Shown here in pieces: positions 23,201 through 29,638 of a DNA stretch of 64,000 bases. The stretch is from Siphonodentalium dalli (taxonomy: Eukaryota > Mollusca > Scaphopoda > Gadilida > Siphonodentaliidae): NCBI GenBank assembly GCA_032622095.1, contig CP136069.1, positions 171,114,394 through 171,178,393 of the forward strand, written 5' to 3'. Every line of letters begins with the position of its first letter. Position 1 is the first letter of the stretch. The position numbers and the translations under genes were made by a program. Below the pieces are notes generated by a model. The model saw only the letters and a program-made list of their open reading frames with translations. It had not been told where the DNA came from and made no database searches.

Positions 23201-25877
23201 TTACCTAATACCTGTTCCTTGATAATTAATTCACAGTTGCTGTCGGTTACTGCTCACGATTACATACTTTGGCCGAATAATGCTATATATCGCAAGCTGG
23301 GACCTTAACCTGCATGAAAAATAATTTAACAATATATTACCTACTTTTCAGTGTTATAGAGTTAAACATAAAAACGTTCCCATGGTTTGAACTGGTGGCA
23401 TATTGCATGCCAGAGTAGAGATGCATGACATTATAAACATGCATGGGTGACTGGTGGCTAAACTGGTGAAACGCAAATCGGATGGCGAATACGGGACTGT
23501 TCTGGACAATGACAAGGCCCCACATGCAATGTCTTGGCAAGCTTCGTGCATATACACACACATAATACATGATAAAAGCTATTAGATCTGCAATTCTTAT
23601 CATGGTCCAAAACAGCATATTTAGCTTTAACTTTGTTTTGGAAAATTAAAATATCTGAACAATTTCAATTACCCAATATAAAATGCCCATTGATTCTTGA
23701 TGTGGACCTGATATTTCTAAATATAGATAATCACAATGAAACTGTAATCAATTAAGATAAAAACAAATCAAGATTATGGCGAAAATTATTTCGAAATAAA
23801 CTGGCCCATTACATGTACGTATAAATTGATGCAGCCGTCGAAAAAGCTGTGGTAGCCAACAGAGAATTTCATGCAGTTCTAAATCAATGCCATAGAAGAA
23901 AAATGCCAAATGCAAGGTGTGACTGATGGAGGTGTATCTACGTTCTATTATATAAGGTGTGACTGATGGAGGTGTATCTACGTTCTATTATATAAGGTGT
24001 GACTGATGGAGGTGTATCTACGTTCTATTATATAAGGTGTGACTGATGGAGGTGTATCTACGTTCTATTATATAAGGTGTGATTGATTGAGGTGTATCTA
24101 CGTTCTATTATATAAGTATGCTCTCATTAATTTCAGTTTGACTTATTCTTCACGACTACGGCTTTATACTGCCAGAACCCAGCTGACAAATTCAATGACA
24201 AATGTTCTCCACCGGCGTCACCAACATGTGAGTATAGATTTGACATCCCAGACACCGTGTACATGTAGTATCCCCTATTCTGTTATATTTTTTTCTTCTT
24301 GTTGCAACTGACATGGCATGTACAACCAACTTAGCGAAATGAATAATTGTGTTTTTGTTTTTGGTTGAAAGCCAGTAAACTCGAGCTATATGGTTCAGTT
24401 TTCAGCTTCTGAATTTATTAATGAGAAATGGCGTACCTGTACATTTTGCTTCCGGCAATTCAGCTCCAATTAACTGATTGAAATTATCGTTGTGAGGTAA
24501 CTATAACAGCTACATCTAATTTCTGGTCTAAGGCGATTTCGGACTTGAGCACACTTCGGTTTCAGGTCAAACGCTTTATATCTGTTTAACCGAGAGAATT
24601 GCTTTCTTGATGTGTGTAATAATTGTCAACATGAGTTGTTTACTCGCGATTTCGCACATTTTCTACCCAAAATCACATAGAGTTTAACCTCATTGCCTCA
24701 ATAAATGAGCCGCTGGTCCCTTTACAATACATATATGGTGTTACTGTATTTATTTCCCACCCATATCGCCACCACTCATTACAATCACCATGATCATGCA
24801 AAGAACAACAGCCTGGGTATGCGTCAAGGTGCATACATGCTTGCTTGCACATTCGGTGCGAATTCCTGTTACGAATGTTATCAGCTATGCAGGCACCGTT
24901 ACGATATGGATCCAATAATAAATAATTTATCCCTTCCCACGTTTCAGTAAAATATGGAGAGAAAACAAACATTTACCGGATACCTTTGTTGTGCCTCGCG
25001 GGTCATATCGGGAGCGAGAAGACGGCCACTACTCACAGTGCTCCAACACAACAACAAACGTTACTGGCCCCTCTTGTCAATGAACAGAAACTCAGATATA
25101 GCCCCATGGAAAGAGTGCGAGCTGTGCGGAAATCATCCATAATTACAGTAAGTTAGGTGCATGTTTAGTTTAGTTCAGTTTAACATATGTTATTGCTCTC
25201 GCATAGCAATATAATTTGGAGACAAGTGCGCGACACAAATTTAACATAATAATGGTGATAAACAAAAGTTGCGCTTCTTTCGGTACTCATTTGTACTTAT
25301 AAGGCTGTAAGGACGGGCCTAGAGTGGCTTTGTTGGAATTCATAGTTGCATCAGCCAAAGAAGACCAACTCTACGTTTTATATTTTATAACCCTTGGTAT
25401 GTTATACCCCTTGGGTTAGAGCTTTCCAACTGATCAAGATAAAGTTTCAAACTCTCCGAGTGCCGAATATTTCACCCGCTGAAAATACCACGATCACATT
25501 GGCACGAATTATAAACAGTCATGGTACGATGTCAATTTTGATTGACGAATTTTCCATCCATTACATCATATTAAAAGCGAATAACTTATTGTACACTTAA
25601 CAGTCGATTTGGCACCTTATTCTGATTAGTACATGTAGTGCTGGATAATATTAACAAATTAACATGGATTGCACTAAACATCCAAGGTTTAGAACGGCGA
25701 TTGTATATATTTACAAATGTCATATTCCACGCACCGTATACTTATTCACAGGAAAAAGAGCGGCACGGGTCATCTAGTTCCGATTCCGGAATCTCAGTGG
25801 CTAAAGTTGACTTCAGTCCACCGGGGAGTCCTCACAGATCAGCATTCGACGATCCATCAGACTATAGCATTGTCTGA
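2125..25877 (+). CDS. GARNL3: GARNL3-like Rap/Ran-GAP plus CNH domain protein, 3' 20 exons (5' end outside window)
   Basis: Twenty exons can be joined in phase: 2125-2223, 3333-3436, 6295-6406, 7028-7073, 7633-7739, 8222-8337, 9368-9472, 10371-10445, 11964-12027, 13454-13501, 14301-14399, 16362-16475, 18263-18426, 19289-19441, 20389-20455, 21865-21945, 22942-23060, 24137-24227, 24948-25147 and 25752-25877. They total 2090 nt, giving 695 residues plus a stop after a partial first codon. The first six exons carry the second half of a Rap/Ran-GAP domain, including HIGNDIV with the Asn that acts as the catalytic 'Asn thumb' in Rap1GAP. Exons 9-18 follow the CNH domain of vertebrate GARNL3 as I recall it, in order and nearly end to end. 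Family knowledge: RapGAP domains stimulate GTP hydrolysis on Rap-type small GTPases; the exact substrate of GARNL3 is not well established. The N-terminal third of the protein must lie to the left. The C-terminus ends in YSIV and differs from the vertebrate tail. Identification rests on recalled similarity, not on a search. Confidence 0.9.
2341..2707 (-). mobile_element. TTAA-flanked MITE, family D copy 1
   Basis: It is bounded by TTAA at 2337-2340 and 2708-2711. The ends read AGATATATTATGG on the left and, reverse-complemented, AGTGATGTGAAACACTCC on the right. The same ~365-bp unit occurs at 28643-28998, 37073-37439 and about 37700-38050 in the opposite orientation. It shows no coding capacity. 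A TTAA target points to a piggyBac-type helper, by family knowledge. Confidence 0.8.
3143..3181. repeat. 13-bp tandem repeat, three copies
   Basis: Three exact copies of ACTGATGGGCCTT in the intron after GARNL3-like exon 1. Confidence 0.9.
3333..3436 (+). CDS. GARNL3: GARNL3-like exon 2 (RapGAP domain)
   Basis: Acceptor TTGTTTCAG, donor CAG/GTGAGA. It encodes TTGHSSVYTVYEGHEIMFHI followed by STFLPHSQDN, the most conserved stretch of the RapGAP fold (family pattern TGxxSVYT...EIMFHVSTxLP). Its 104 nt complete the codon left open by the previous exon. Confidence 0.92.
3855..4036. mobile_element. Inverted-repeat element, family E (short copy)
   Basis: The left end reads CGCACACGATTAGATAGCG and the right end, reverse-complemented, CGCACACGATTCACGG. 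Both arms carry GGGGTTCAC(A/G)ATT further in. A longer relative lies at about 41105-41535. The exact boundaries and target-site duplication are unclear. Confidence 0.6.
4906..5282 (+). mobile_element. TTAA-flanked MITE, family A copy 1, with two internal palindromes
   Basis: It is flanked by TTAA (4902-4905, 5283-5286). The terminal inverted repeat is CCCTTTACCCAACA, the CCC-start plus TTAA layout of piggyBac-type elements. Inside are two near-perfect palindromes of about 69 nt, each starting GCCAATGCATTCTCTTATAT, separated by about 70 nt. A copy in the opposite orientation lies at 29247-29638. Open frames through it are artefacts of the palindromes. Confidence 0.88.
6295..6406 (+). CDS. GARNL3: GARNL3-like exon 3 (RapGAP catalytic Asn segment)
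   Basis: Acceptor ATTTTTCAG, donor CACAC/GTATCC. It encodes VERKRHIGNDIVNIIF and then a loop and FMKTRFTH. The Asn in HIGND corresponds to the catalytic Asn thumb of Rap1GAP, so the GAP activity is likely to be retained (inference from family knowledge). Confidence 0.92.
7028..7073 (+). CDS. GARNL3: GARNL3-like exon 4, 46-nt microexon (RapGAP domain)
   Basis: This 46-nt exon was placed by phase and similarity. It follows a weak acceptor (CATATGATAAG) and ends TATAG/GTGAGT. It encodes IFAVVHYISSSDTY, matching the GARNL3 segment IFALVRYN...Y as I recall it. It supplies 2 nt to the codon opened in exon 3 and leaves 2 nt for exon 5. Confidence 0.82.
7633..7739 (+). CDS. GARNL3: GARNL3-like exon 5 (RapGAP C-terminal part)
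   Basis: Acceptor TTATATAG, donor AAAC/GTGAGT. It encodes LQIYSQDTVPLFGPPLPSPP and then EFRDFLLVK, closely matching the 'VPLFGPPLPxPPxF...FRDFLLVK' segment of GARNL3 and Rap1GAP relatives. A second possible acceptor (ATTACAG at 7639) would break the frame and was not used. Confidence 0.9.
7768..8055. mobile_element. Partial copy of the family F TTAA element
   Basis: The segment TTGATTCGAGTCGAGGAACC, a TTATTAGATAT(C/T)GATTTTTGAAAT stretch and GATGGATAACT(A/C)TAAAATCAAG recur in the same order at 59660-59835. The right half and terminal repeat are missing or degraded here. Confidence 0.55.
8222..8337 (+). CDS. GARNL3: GARNL3-like exon 6
   Basis: Acceptor AATTTCAG, donor CGA/GTAAGT. It encodes INGEKAA, then LFAQKRERTLDMLIKNLYQE, the helix that follows the RapGAP core in GARNL3 (human FAQKRRRTLDMLIRSLHQD as recalled). 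It closes in phase 0. Confidence 0.9.
9073..9210. mobile_element. 138-bp TA-flanked MITE
   Basis: The ends are CACCCATAGTAGCCG and its exact reverse complement, flanked by TA on both sides, as expected for Tc1/mariner-type targets. The inverted repeat extends imperfectly to about 25 bp. It lies in the intron before GARNL3-like exon 7. Confidence 0.75.
9368..9472 (+). CDS. GARNL3: GARNL3-like exon 7
   Basis: Acceptor ATTTTCAG, donor CAG/GTTAGC. It encodes NNMLPRRAFSDIIHDS and ends IIDFIRVGQ, matching the GARNL3 linker between the RapGAP and CNH domains (NMLNRRSFSDV...EFVRIGQ). It is exactly 35 codons, phase 0 at both ends. Confidence 0.88.
9675..10142 (+). mobile_element. A-tailed retro-insertion (LINE 3' end or SINE) with 17-bp TSD
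   Basis: The 17-bp direct repeat ATTATATTGGATAATTC occurs exactly at 9658-9674 and 10143-10159. The insert ends in TTCAATAAATAATAAAAAAA followed by A/C-rich tail sequence. This is the hallmark of target-primed reverse transcription by a non-LTR machinery. I see no open frame of note, so it is a 5'-truncated LINE tail or a SINE. Confidence 0.85.
10371..10445 (+). CDS. GARNL3: GARNL3-like exon 8
   Basis: Acceptor GCTTTTCAG, donor CAG/GTATGG. It encodes TLKLKTIIKGDAPTSLANT, matching ALKLKSIVRGDAPSSLA of GARNL3. It has 25 codons, phase 0 at both ends. The preceding intron holds an A-tailed retro-insertion (9675-10142). Confidence 0.9.
11964..12027 (+). CDS. GARNL3: GARNL3-like exon 9 (start of CNH domain)
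   Basis: Acceptor TTTTTTCCAG, donor TGGG/GTGAGT. It encodes PWQPHEFYLDFQ and then ISGDSWG, matching the entry into the GARNL3 CNH domain (PWEPQCF...DPWG). A 48-bp direct duplication begins 9 nt after the exon. Confidence 0.85.
12036..12128. repeat. 48-bp direct duplication, two copies
   Basis: CTGTACCCTGTGTGACTCTT followed by ATGA and a TATAAACGT stretch occurs twice at 48-bp spacing, starting 9 nt after the donor of GARNL3-like exon 9. Confidence 0.8.
12331..12364. repeat. Short inverted repeat
   Basis: GTTCTGGGTA and TACCCAGAAC flank a short spacer within an intron; a hairpin of about 11 bp. No further function can be supported. Confidence 0.5.
13454..13501 (+). CDS. GARNL3: GARNL3-like exon 10, 48-nt exon (CNH domain)
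   Basis: Acceptor TATTCCAG, donor GAGG/GTAAGT. It encodes DKLVIACETETVIIE, a first CNH beta-hairpin (GARNL3: ALLVSTDAGVLLVD). It is a 2 + 45 + 1 nt exon that bridges its neighbours in phase. Confidence 0.85.
14301..14399 (+). CDS. GARNL3: GARNL3-like exon 11 (CNH domain)
   Basis: Acceptor TATTATAG, donor AAAG/GTTAGT. It encodes SLPRTIFDKTMCVKQLSIIE and then LMIVRADKG, matching LPSVPVFDRTLPVKQMHVLE...VLRADKG of GARNL3. Confidence 0.9.
15415..16293. mobile_element. Non-autonomous hAT-like element (879 bp) with 8-bp TSD
   Basis: The terminal inverted repeat is CAGGGATGTGGCTAGA, exact at both ends, and the 8-bp flank GCAGTAAC is duplicated at 15407-15414 and 16294-16301. An 8-bp duplication with a CAGGG-start terminus is diagnostic of the hAT superfamily. 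Poly-G/C runs lie just inside the ends. Internally, CACACCGGG...CCATGGTCGGCCC occurs twice, and GTGCAAATGGAATTAT...TGTGTT occurs twice. There is no transposase frame. It sits in the intron before GARNL3-like exon 12. Confidence 0.9.
16362..16475 (+). CDS. GARNL3: GARNL3-like exon 12 (CNH domain), followed by a GC donor
   Basis: Acceptor GGTTTCAG. It encodes KDGKLYVFGLTDF and ends DCKEHRIEKTR, matching DARLFVFRLS...DCRENKLEKTKG of GARNL3. The exon ends AAGAG and the intron begins GCAAGT, a GC-AG intron. The phase is preserved into exon 13 and no nearby GT gives a valid junction. Confidence 0.88.
16549..16745. repeat. Dispersed repeat related to 33817-34010
   Basis: GTTGAACTTAATTTGTTGTCTGAA and GGGAACT(T/A)...TCAATGAGTA words recur in the same order at 33870-33980, and partly at 59235-59290 (long words paraphrased, divergent). 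No boundaries can be fixed. Confidence 0.45.
17350..17620 (+). pseudogene. Fragment of a retroelement ORF1-like gene
   Basis: One frame reads HESKIHEFRDYLLKQLQN to a stop at about 17408. A shifted frame then reads SISSPAPAVVPPQPKRAK and PTPPKPSRPYTAVLL to a stop at 17618. The Pro/Ser/Lys-rich composition resembles the ORF1 of the Penelope-like element at 45.4-47.0 kb and of LINEs. It is frameshifted and short, so it is decayed; the family cannot be named. Confidence 0.4.
18263..18426 (+). CDS. GARNL3: GARNL3-like exon 13 (CNH domain)
   Basis: Acceptor ACATTTCAG, donor CGC/GTGAGT. It encodes CHLYAVNRQCDNHMRIVVAI and then GKRLLLYLWKH, matching GCHLYAIN...LRIVVAIRNKLLLITRKH. It ends in GFTFVR, the counterpart of EFQYIRE. 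Confidence 0.92.
18484..18694. mobile_element. 211-bp pogo-like MITE, near-perfect palindrome
   Basis: The element begins CAGTAATGCTCTAATTAATC and ends with its reverse complement, flanked by TA on both sides. The arms of about 104 bp match almost base for base around a few-nt centre (near 18590). CAGT...-starting termini with a TA target are typical of pogo/Tigger elements. It lies just after GARNL3-like exon 13. Confidence 0.85.
19289..19441 (+). CDS. GARNL3: GARNL3-like exon 14 (CNH domain)
   Basis: Acceptor TCGTTTAAG, donor AAA/GTGAGT. It encodes SPQIMTLIDG, then ICVGYKDQFDIINEKNGD and FTVESNK, matching SPMVMTLVDG...ICVAYRHQFDVVNESTGE...HVEANR. It is 51 codons, phase 0 at both ends. Confidence 0.92.
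20389..20455 (+). CDS. GARNL3: GARNL3-like exon 15 (CNH domain)
   Basis: Acceptor CACTAAG, donor AACA/GTGAGT. It encodes VNLVSAIDVYDDGEAELLL followed by TYN, nearly identical in layout to VNFVAAIDVYEDGEAGLLLCYN of GARNL3. Confidence 0.92.
21183..21668 (+). mobile_element. Dispersed repeat G, copy 1
   Basis: About 480 bp recur in reverse orientation at about 57975-58545. Shared are GGCCATCTTGGATTTCAAAA, AACTGCCTGCAGTCAGTTTA and the (C)n tract near each end. The ends have GTATAT/GGTAT(G/A)T-type short inverted motifs next to the C/G tracts. No coding frame survives. Confidence 0.7.
21865..21945 (+). CDS. GARNL3: GARNL3-like exon 16 (CNH domain)
   Basis: Acceptor TTTCTTCAG, donor ATAG/GTACGT. 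It encodes SSHFQKLTEEI and then FDFDWNFEPESI. The DFDWN segment corresponds to DFQFCWNQAPYAIV of GARNL3. Conservation is lower here than in neighbouring exons. Confidence 0.85.
22140..22460. repeat. Dispersed repeat H, copy 1
   Basis: Roughly 310 bp diverged but collinear with 39255-39570 (for example AGCTTATTTACTGACATTC and AAATATTTCTCAG in the same order). It is followed at 22489-22545 by one arm of the hairpin family seen at 34.1 and 36.5 kb. Confidence 0.6.
22942..23060 (+). CDS. GARNL3: GARNL3-like exon 17 (CNH domain)
   Basis: Acceptor CACTTTCAG, donor AAG/GTGAGT. It encodes SAFPYVLSFTPDTLEIRFIV and then NGCLVHSLTLPHLSLI, matching CAFPYLLAFTTDSMEIRLVVNGNLVHT of GARNL3. This is the last conserved CNH sheet. 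Confidence 0.93.
23916..24115. repeat. 40-bp tandem repeat, five copies, abutting an exon
   Basis: Five copies of a 40-bp unit starting GGTGTGACTGATGGAGGTGT. The first four are identical and the last has two changes. It ends 21 bp before GARNL3-like exon 18, so only GTATG...AATTTCAG separates array and exon. Confidence 0.95.
24137..24227 (+). CDS. GARNL3: GARNL3-like exon 18 (end of CNH domain)
   Basis: Acceptor TTAATTTCAG, donor ACAT/GTGAGT. It encodes FDLFFTTTALYC (GARNL3 SDIYFTATAAV) and then a SPPASPT linker. A 40-bp tandem array ends only 21 bp upstream of the exon, so part of the 3' splice-site region is the array edge. Confidence 0.88.
24948..25147 (+). CDS. GARNL3: GARNL3-like exon 19 (C-terminal tail)
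   Basis: Acceptor CACGTTTCAG, donor ACA/GTAAGT. It encodes TNIYRIPLLCLAG (GARNL3 KNLYKIPLRNLVG), then a Gln/Ser/Thr-rich stretch and LLAPLVNE...VRKSSIIT. It is open for all 200 nt in the phase set by its neighbours. Confidence 0.85.
25752..25877 (+). CDS. GARNL3: GARNL3-like last exon and stop
   Basis: Acceptor TATTCACAG; the stop is TGA at 25875-25877. It encodes SSSSDSGISVAKVDF, a Pro/Ser-rich stretch and a C-terminal DPSDYSIV. The final S-I-V fits a class I PDZ-ligand pattern, and DSGIS is reminiscent of a phosphodegron; both are inferences. The boundary is in phase with exon 19, but the tail is poorly conserved, so this exon is less certain than the CNH exons. Confidence 0.75.
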   Translation, partial: EKERHGSSSSDSGISVAKVDFSPPGSPHRSAFDDPSDYSIV

Positions 25878-26244
25878 CACTGGAATGGTAGCCAGTCTAA
25901 ACAGGACACAGGTTACCGAGAAATACATTGTAGCCGGGTCTAACCATGGCGAAAATAATATAGTGAATGTAACAAGACCACAACGTACCAAGGACAACGA
26001 TTGTCTTTCACGGAACATCAAGCATGTTCAGTCTATCGTTGGATTTCGACAGAGAACCAGTTTAGTTTTATCGCAGAGCAGGTCATCATCATGGTGGTTT
26101 GATTTGATGTATCGTAGTGACTTTCCGACCATATACAACTATAGGAGGCGAATGCACCTTCGATTAATTTGACAATAAGTGAGACCACTGAGTCGCGGTC
26201 GTATTGGTTTCATCCAGCTCCGTTCCGTTGTTCCAGAGATTCAT

Positions 26245-26397
26245 CCAGTCCCGGTTCCGTGGTTTTAGTGGTACGTGTCAAAGTTCTGGAGCAGTTTTTA
26301 CATATTTGGTGCTTTTAAGTATTCATGACTTCCATATATGGAAATGCTACTCCAGAACTTTGACCTGTAGCACTAAAACCACGGAACCGGGCCTGGT
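26245..26397. mobile_element. 153-bp long-TIR element or foldback MITE
   Basis: The arms start CCAG(T/G)CCCGGTTCCGTGG and continue to CAAAGTTCTGGAG, about 48 bp each with few mismatches, around a 60-bp AT-rich centre. No clear target-site duplication was found. Confidence 0.7.
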
Positions 26398-27023
26398 GGA
26401 CCCAATATGGCCGCGAGTTAGTGACAGGACGTATTAGTATGGTATGTTGTAATGTATTGAGCACAACACTACGTGTACATGCTGGGCAAAAGGTAATTGA
26501 CTTATGTTCTATGCCTGTTCCTATGTTATTTCTCTGCGGGTGGTTGTCAAAAACATGCGATATACATATTGATGTCGTTGTAATGCATGTTCGTACTTCA
26601 GGAGTGGATAGGGAACCGATTTATTGTAAAAGGGTAGACACACATTCAAATCAAGCCTACCCTTAAAAACATAGCATGTCTCTCCGAGTAAACATATATT
26701 GAATCTATGTGGGAGGAGTTAAATTCTAAAATGGCAAAACTTCAAAACTGGGTAGCTAAGAGCCACCGACAGTCAGCTGATTCATGTGATCACCATACGT
26801 TCCCGTTGTAGTATACGATAACATATATCTTGTAGCAAGCGCGATGGCCATATTAATGCATCCAGTCATACACAACAGAACTTAATATGATCAGTTTATG
26901 TGCACAACGCCTTAACGTTTATAACTTATCATTTTCACCTCACAGTAAAGTATACTCGCATGGTCTGCAGTTAATTTTCCGTGAAGTTACCCGGTCGTCC
27001 GACTTCGGTCCGTTGCAGGCTTC

Positions 27024-27365
27024 GCACTTTCATCGCATCGAATACAATACAATATAGGCCACCCTACTGTATTCGATGCGATCAAAGTGCGCGTCTGTAT
27101 TGTCATCATCGAAGATCCGACAGACTAATAATGAAGCATTATTAGAAATAAATCTGATAGAGACAGCATTTAAATATAATTATTGGCGCCATCTTTTGCC
27201 GCAAAAATGGCATCAGAACTTACAGAAGCGCTTCGGAGAATCCACATTTTGGAAATACGTCCTCGCACGCGACGAACATCATGACAATACAACTTCTCAA
27301 GTGCATCTGATGCCACGAAACCATCATCGGATCTAATTGATTTGTATTCGATGCGATGGAAGTGC
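27024..27365. repeat. Three copies of a 23-bp terminal-like repeat
   Basis: GCACTTTCATCGCATCGAAT at 27024 is repeated inverted at 27068-27090 and again at 27343-27365, each with 1-2 changes. The outer pair could be the termini of a 342-bp element. The frames between them show no recognised protein. Confidence 0.55.
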
Positions 27366-28506
27366 GACGTCTGTAACGGCCACGGCAAAGTTACGTTGAG
27401 CGTTCCAAGCATATTGATATAACAACTCAAGTTCGAAGTTTGTCATTTTACAATACATATCTCTCCACGCAATGTTTACATGCATTGGTGTATACAATAC
27501 GTCTCAACCAATAACAATCATTTGAAAATGGTTGTTTGTTAAGTTATTTTGATATCTATATATTTTCTCAAGTTGCATAGAGTATGTGGTAAGGGTGTCG
27601 AGCTTACACTCGAATGTTTTGTATGTTTATAACATTGTTTATCATGTATTACCAAGATTGCGTCTCAATTCCGAAAATGCACGCAGTTTCAACTGATGTT
27701 TTTATAATTGTTCAACCTGTACATGTGTCAGAGAAGAAAGTCTTCTATTTTTTCAGGTTTATATTTCAATTTATACATTGAACATCAGATTGTCCATGGC
27801 GTGGTTCGTGTGAGAAATATATGTATATACCTGAGTGCGACAAAATGATGGATGCGACACGCTATTCAGATGTATGATGATGTATACTGTTCCTAGAACA
27901 TTTAGTGCTACACGTAGAGATGTTTGAATACACAATTATATGTCTGTATGCATCGCTACCGACCTATGTTTCTGTGCCATTCGTTTTGAAACATCCGTTG
28001 TTACACATACTTCACTTACAACTACTTTAATGGGGGACTGTACTCAAATTGTCTGTATTTGAAGCATTTCTTTAGCCTGAAGTAAGAACAAGAACGTTAC
28101 CAATATGCCAAGTATGAACATCGCTCTGGAATAAAACATGTTAATTGAACAAACTCTGACAACTTGCACTGGGCAGCATACAATGGGATTAAGTACGAGT
28201 CGACGAATATTTTGCCGATGGCAGCAAAACCGGAATGCAATGAATAGCACCCTGTTATCGAGATATTTTCGTACAATTTTCAGCCAAATGTATCAAACAA
28301 AATGTTACATTGTCTGCATATTTGTCCCAGAAATGTATTAGTTTTATTCTATTGTCAGCGGGTGTCTCGAAATATATTTTTCACCCGATGCTATAAGTGT
28401 AACTGTAACTCAATCCACAGATTCCACACTCATTAATTAATAGTGGTCACGTCGCGTATACGGAAATTCATAACTTAATTTATGACTCGAGAAATAAACT
28501 AATTTA

Positions 28507-28625
28507 TCTATATATATAAAAGAGTAGGATCTGTCTGTCTGTCCGGATTTTTCTCCCAGACCACAGGACGATTTGAACCAAATTTGGTGACTCCGGTTAT
28601 AACTGCGTTAGTTTTTCAAACATTA
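28507..28625 (+). mobile_element. Possible Helitron/Helentron-type 5' terminus
   Basis: TCTATATATATAAAAGAG followed by TCTGTCTGTCTGTCCGGATT resembles the 5' ends of Helitron-like elements in invertebrates, which begin TC next to a host A. The matching 3' hairpin terminus was not found; a family D MITE starts just downstream. Confidence 0.4.
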
Positions 28626-28642
28626 AAAAAAAAATGTATTAA

Positions 28643-28998
28643 AGTGATATTAAACACTCCAGGGTGATAAAATAGGAATGGTGAATAATCTTCCTCAAAG
28701 TAGTAATATTTTACAAATATTATATACAAATTGACAACACACACTGTCATTAATGAAATGCAGTGACTTTCGATGGCGAAATCATTATCATACGTTTATC
28801 GCCCATAGTTGCGTCCCGAATCTAGAAGTAAATATTTACATTTGAGCATAGTTCAGACGATGTTTTCTTTGGAGTAGTACTATCGTTTTGCTTCCGATTT
28901 TCGGCTATGTTAGTAGAATGCTATATTCACCCCGTTGGTATGGTGCCTGATTACTAACTTACCAATTTCACGTACCCGAACAAGTGCATAATATGTCT
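28643..28998 (+). mobile_element. TTAA-flanked MITE, family D copy 2
   Basis: TTAA at 28639-28642 and 28999-29002. It begins AGTGATATTAAACACTCC and ends ATAATATGTCT, collinear with the other three copies. Confidence 0.82.
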
Positions 28999-29246
28999 TT
29001 AATTTAAAAAAAAAAATTAATTTAATTTAATTTTTTGTTTTTATTTTTGGAATCAAATTGTGCAGACCCCTCTGCCGCTGAATAAAGGCTCCCGAAGGGA
29101 GCCTGTTTCAACTGGTGTTGTATTATTCAATTTGATTTGTTATAATAGCCTGATAACCGGAACGTTTTAGCAGACATTAATGTTAAAGGTATTATCGATA
29201 CTAGATACAAGGAATGCATTGACATCGGCGTACAGTCTCCCTTTAA

Positions 29247-29638
29247 CCCTTTACCCAACAGAAGGGCCCTGTGCCAATGCATTCTCTTATATATGCGAGT
29301 CGACCATAGGTCGCCTCGCATATATAAGAGAATGCATTGGCTTAACACATTAAAAATTATAAAATTGTTAAAGAATGTAAGAAAAAATGGTAAAAAGTGT
29401 TAAAAAAAGATTTTTTTTAGGCCAATACATTCTCTTATATATGCGAGGCGACCTGTGGTCGACTCGCATATATAAGAGAATGCATTGGCACAGGGCATAA
29501 CTGTAACTATCACAATGTGGTCAAGGAGCCGGTTCCAATGATATCCATATTTGTATGGTTCTATTGAGACAGACCGAAGATATTTTAGGCTGTTGAAGCT
29601 TTATTTGGCCGGTTTTGGCCGGTTTGTTGGGTAAAGGG
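29247..29638 (-). mobile_element. TTAA-flanked MITE, family A copy 2, two internal palindromes
   Basis: TTAA at 29243-29246 and 29639-29642. The terminal repeat is CCCTTTACCCAACA. It is the reverse orientation of the copy at 4906-5282, with high identity including both ~69-nt palindromes and the AATATGGATATCATTGGAAC flank segment. Confidence 0.88.

Noticed and set aside
23916-24115. CRISPR-like array of regular repeats
   Set aside because: Units are contiguous with no spacers, in an intron of an animal gene; it is a simple tandem repeat.
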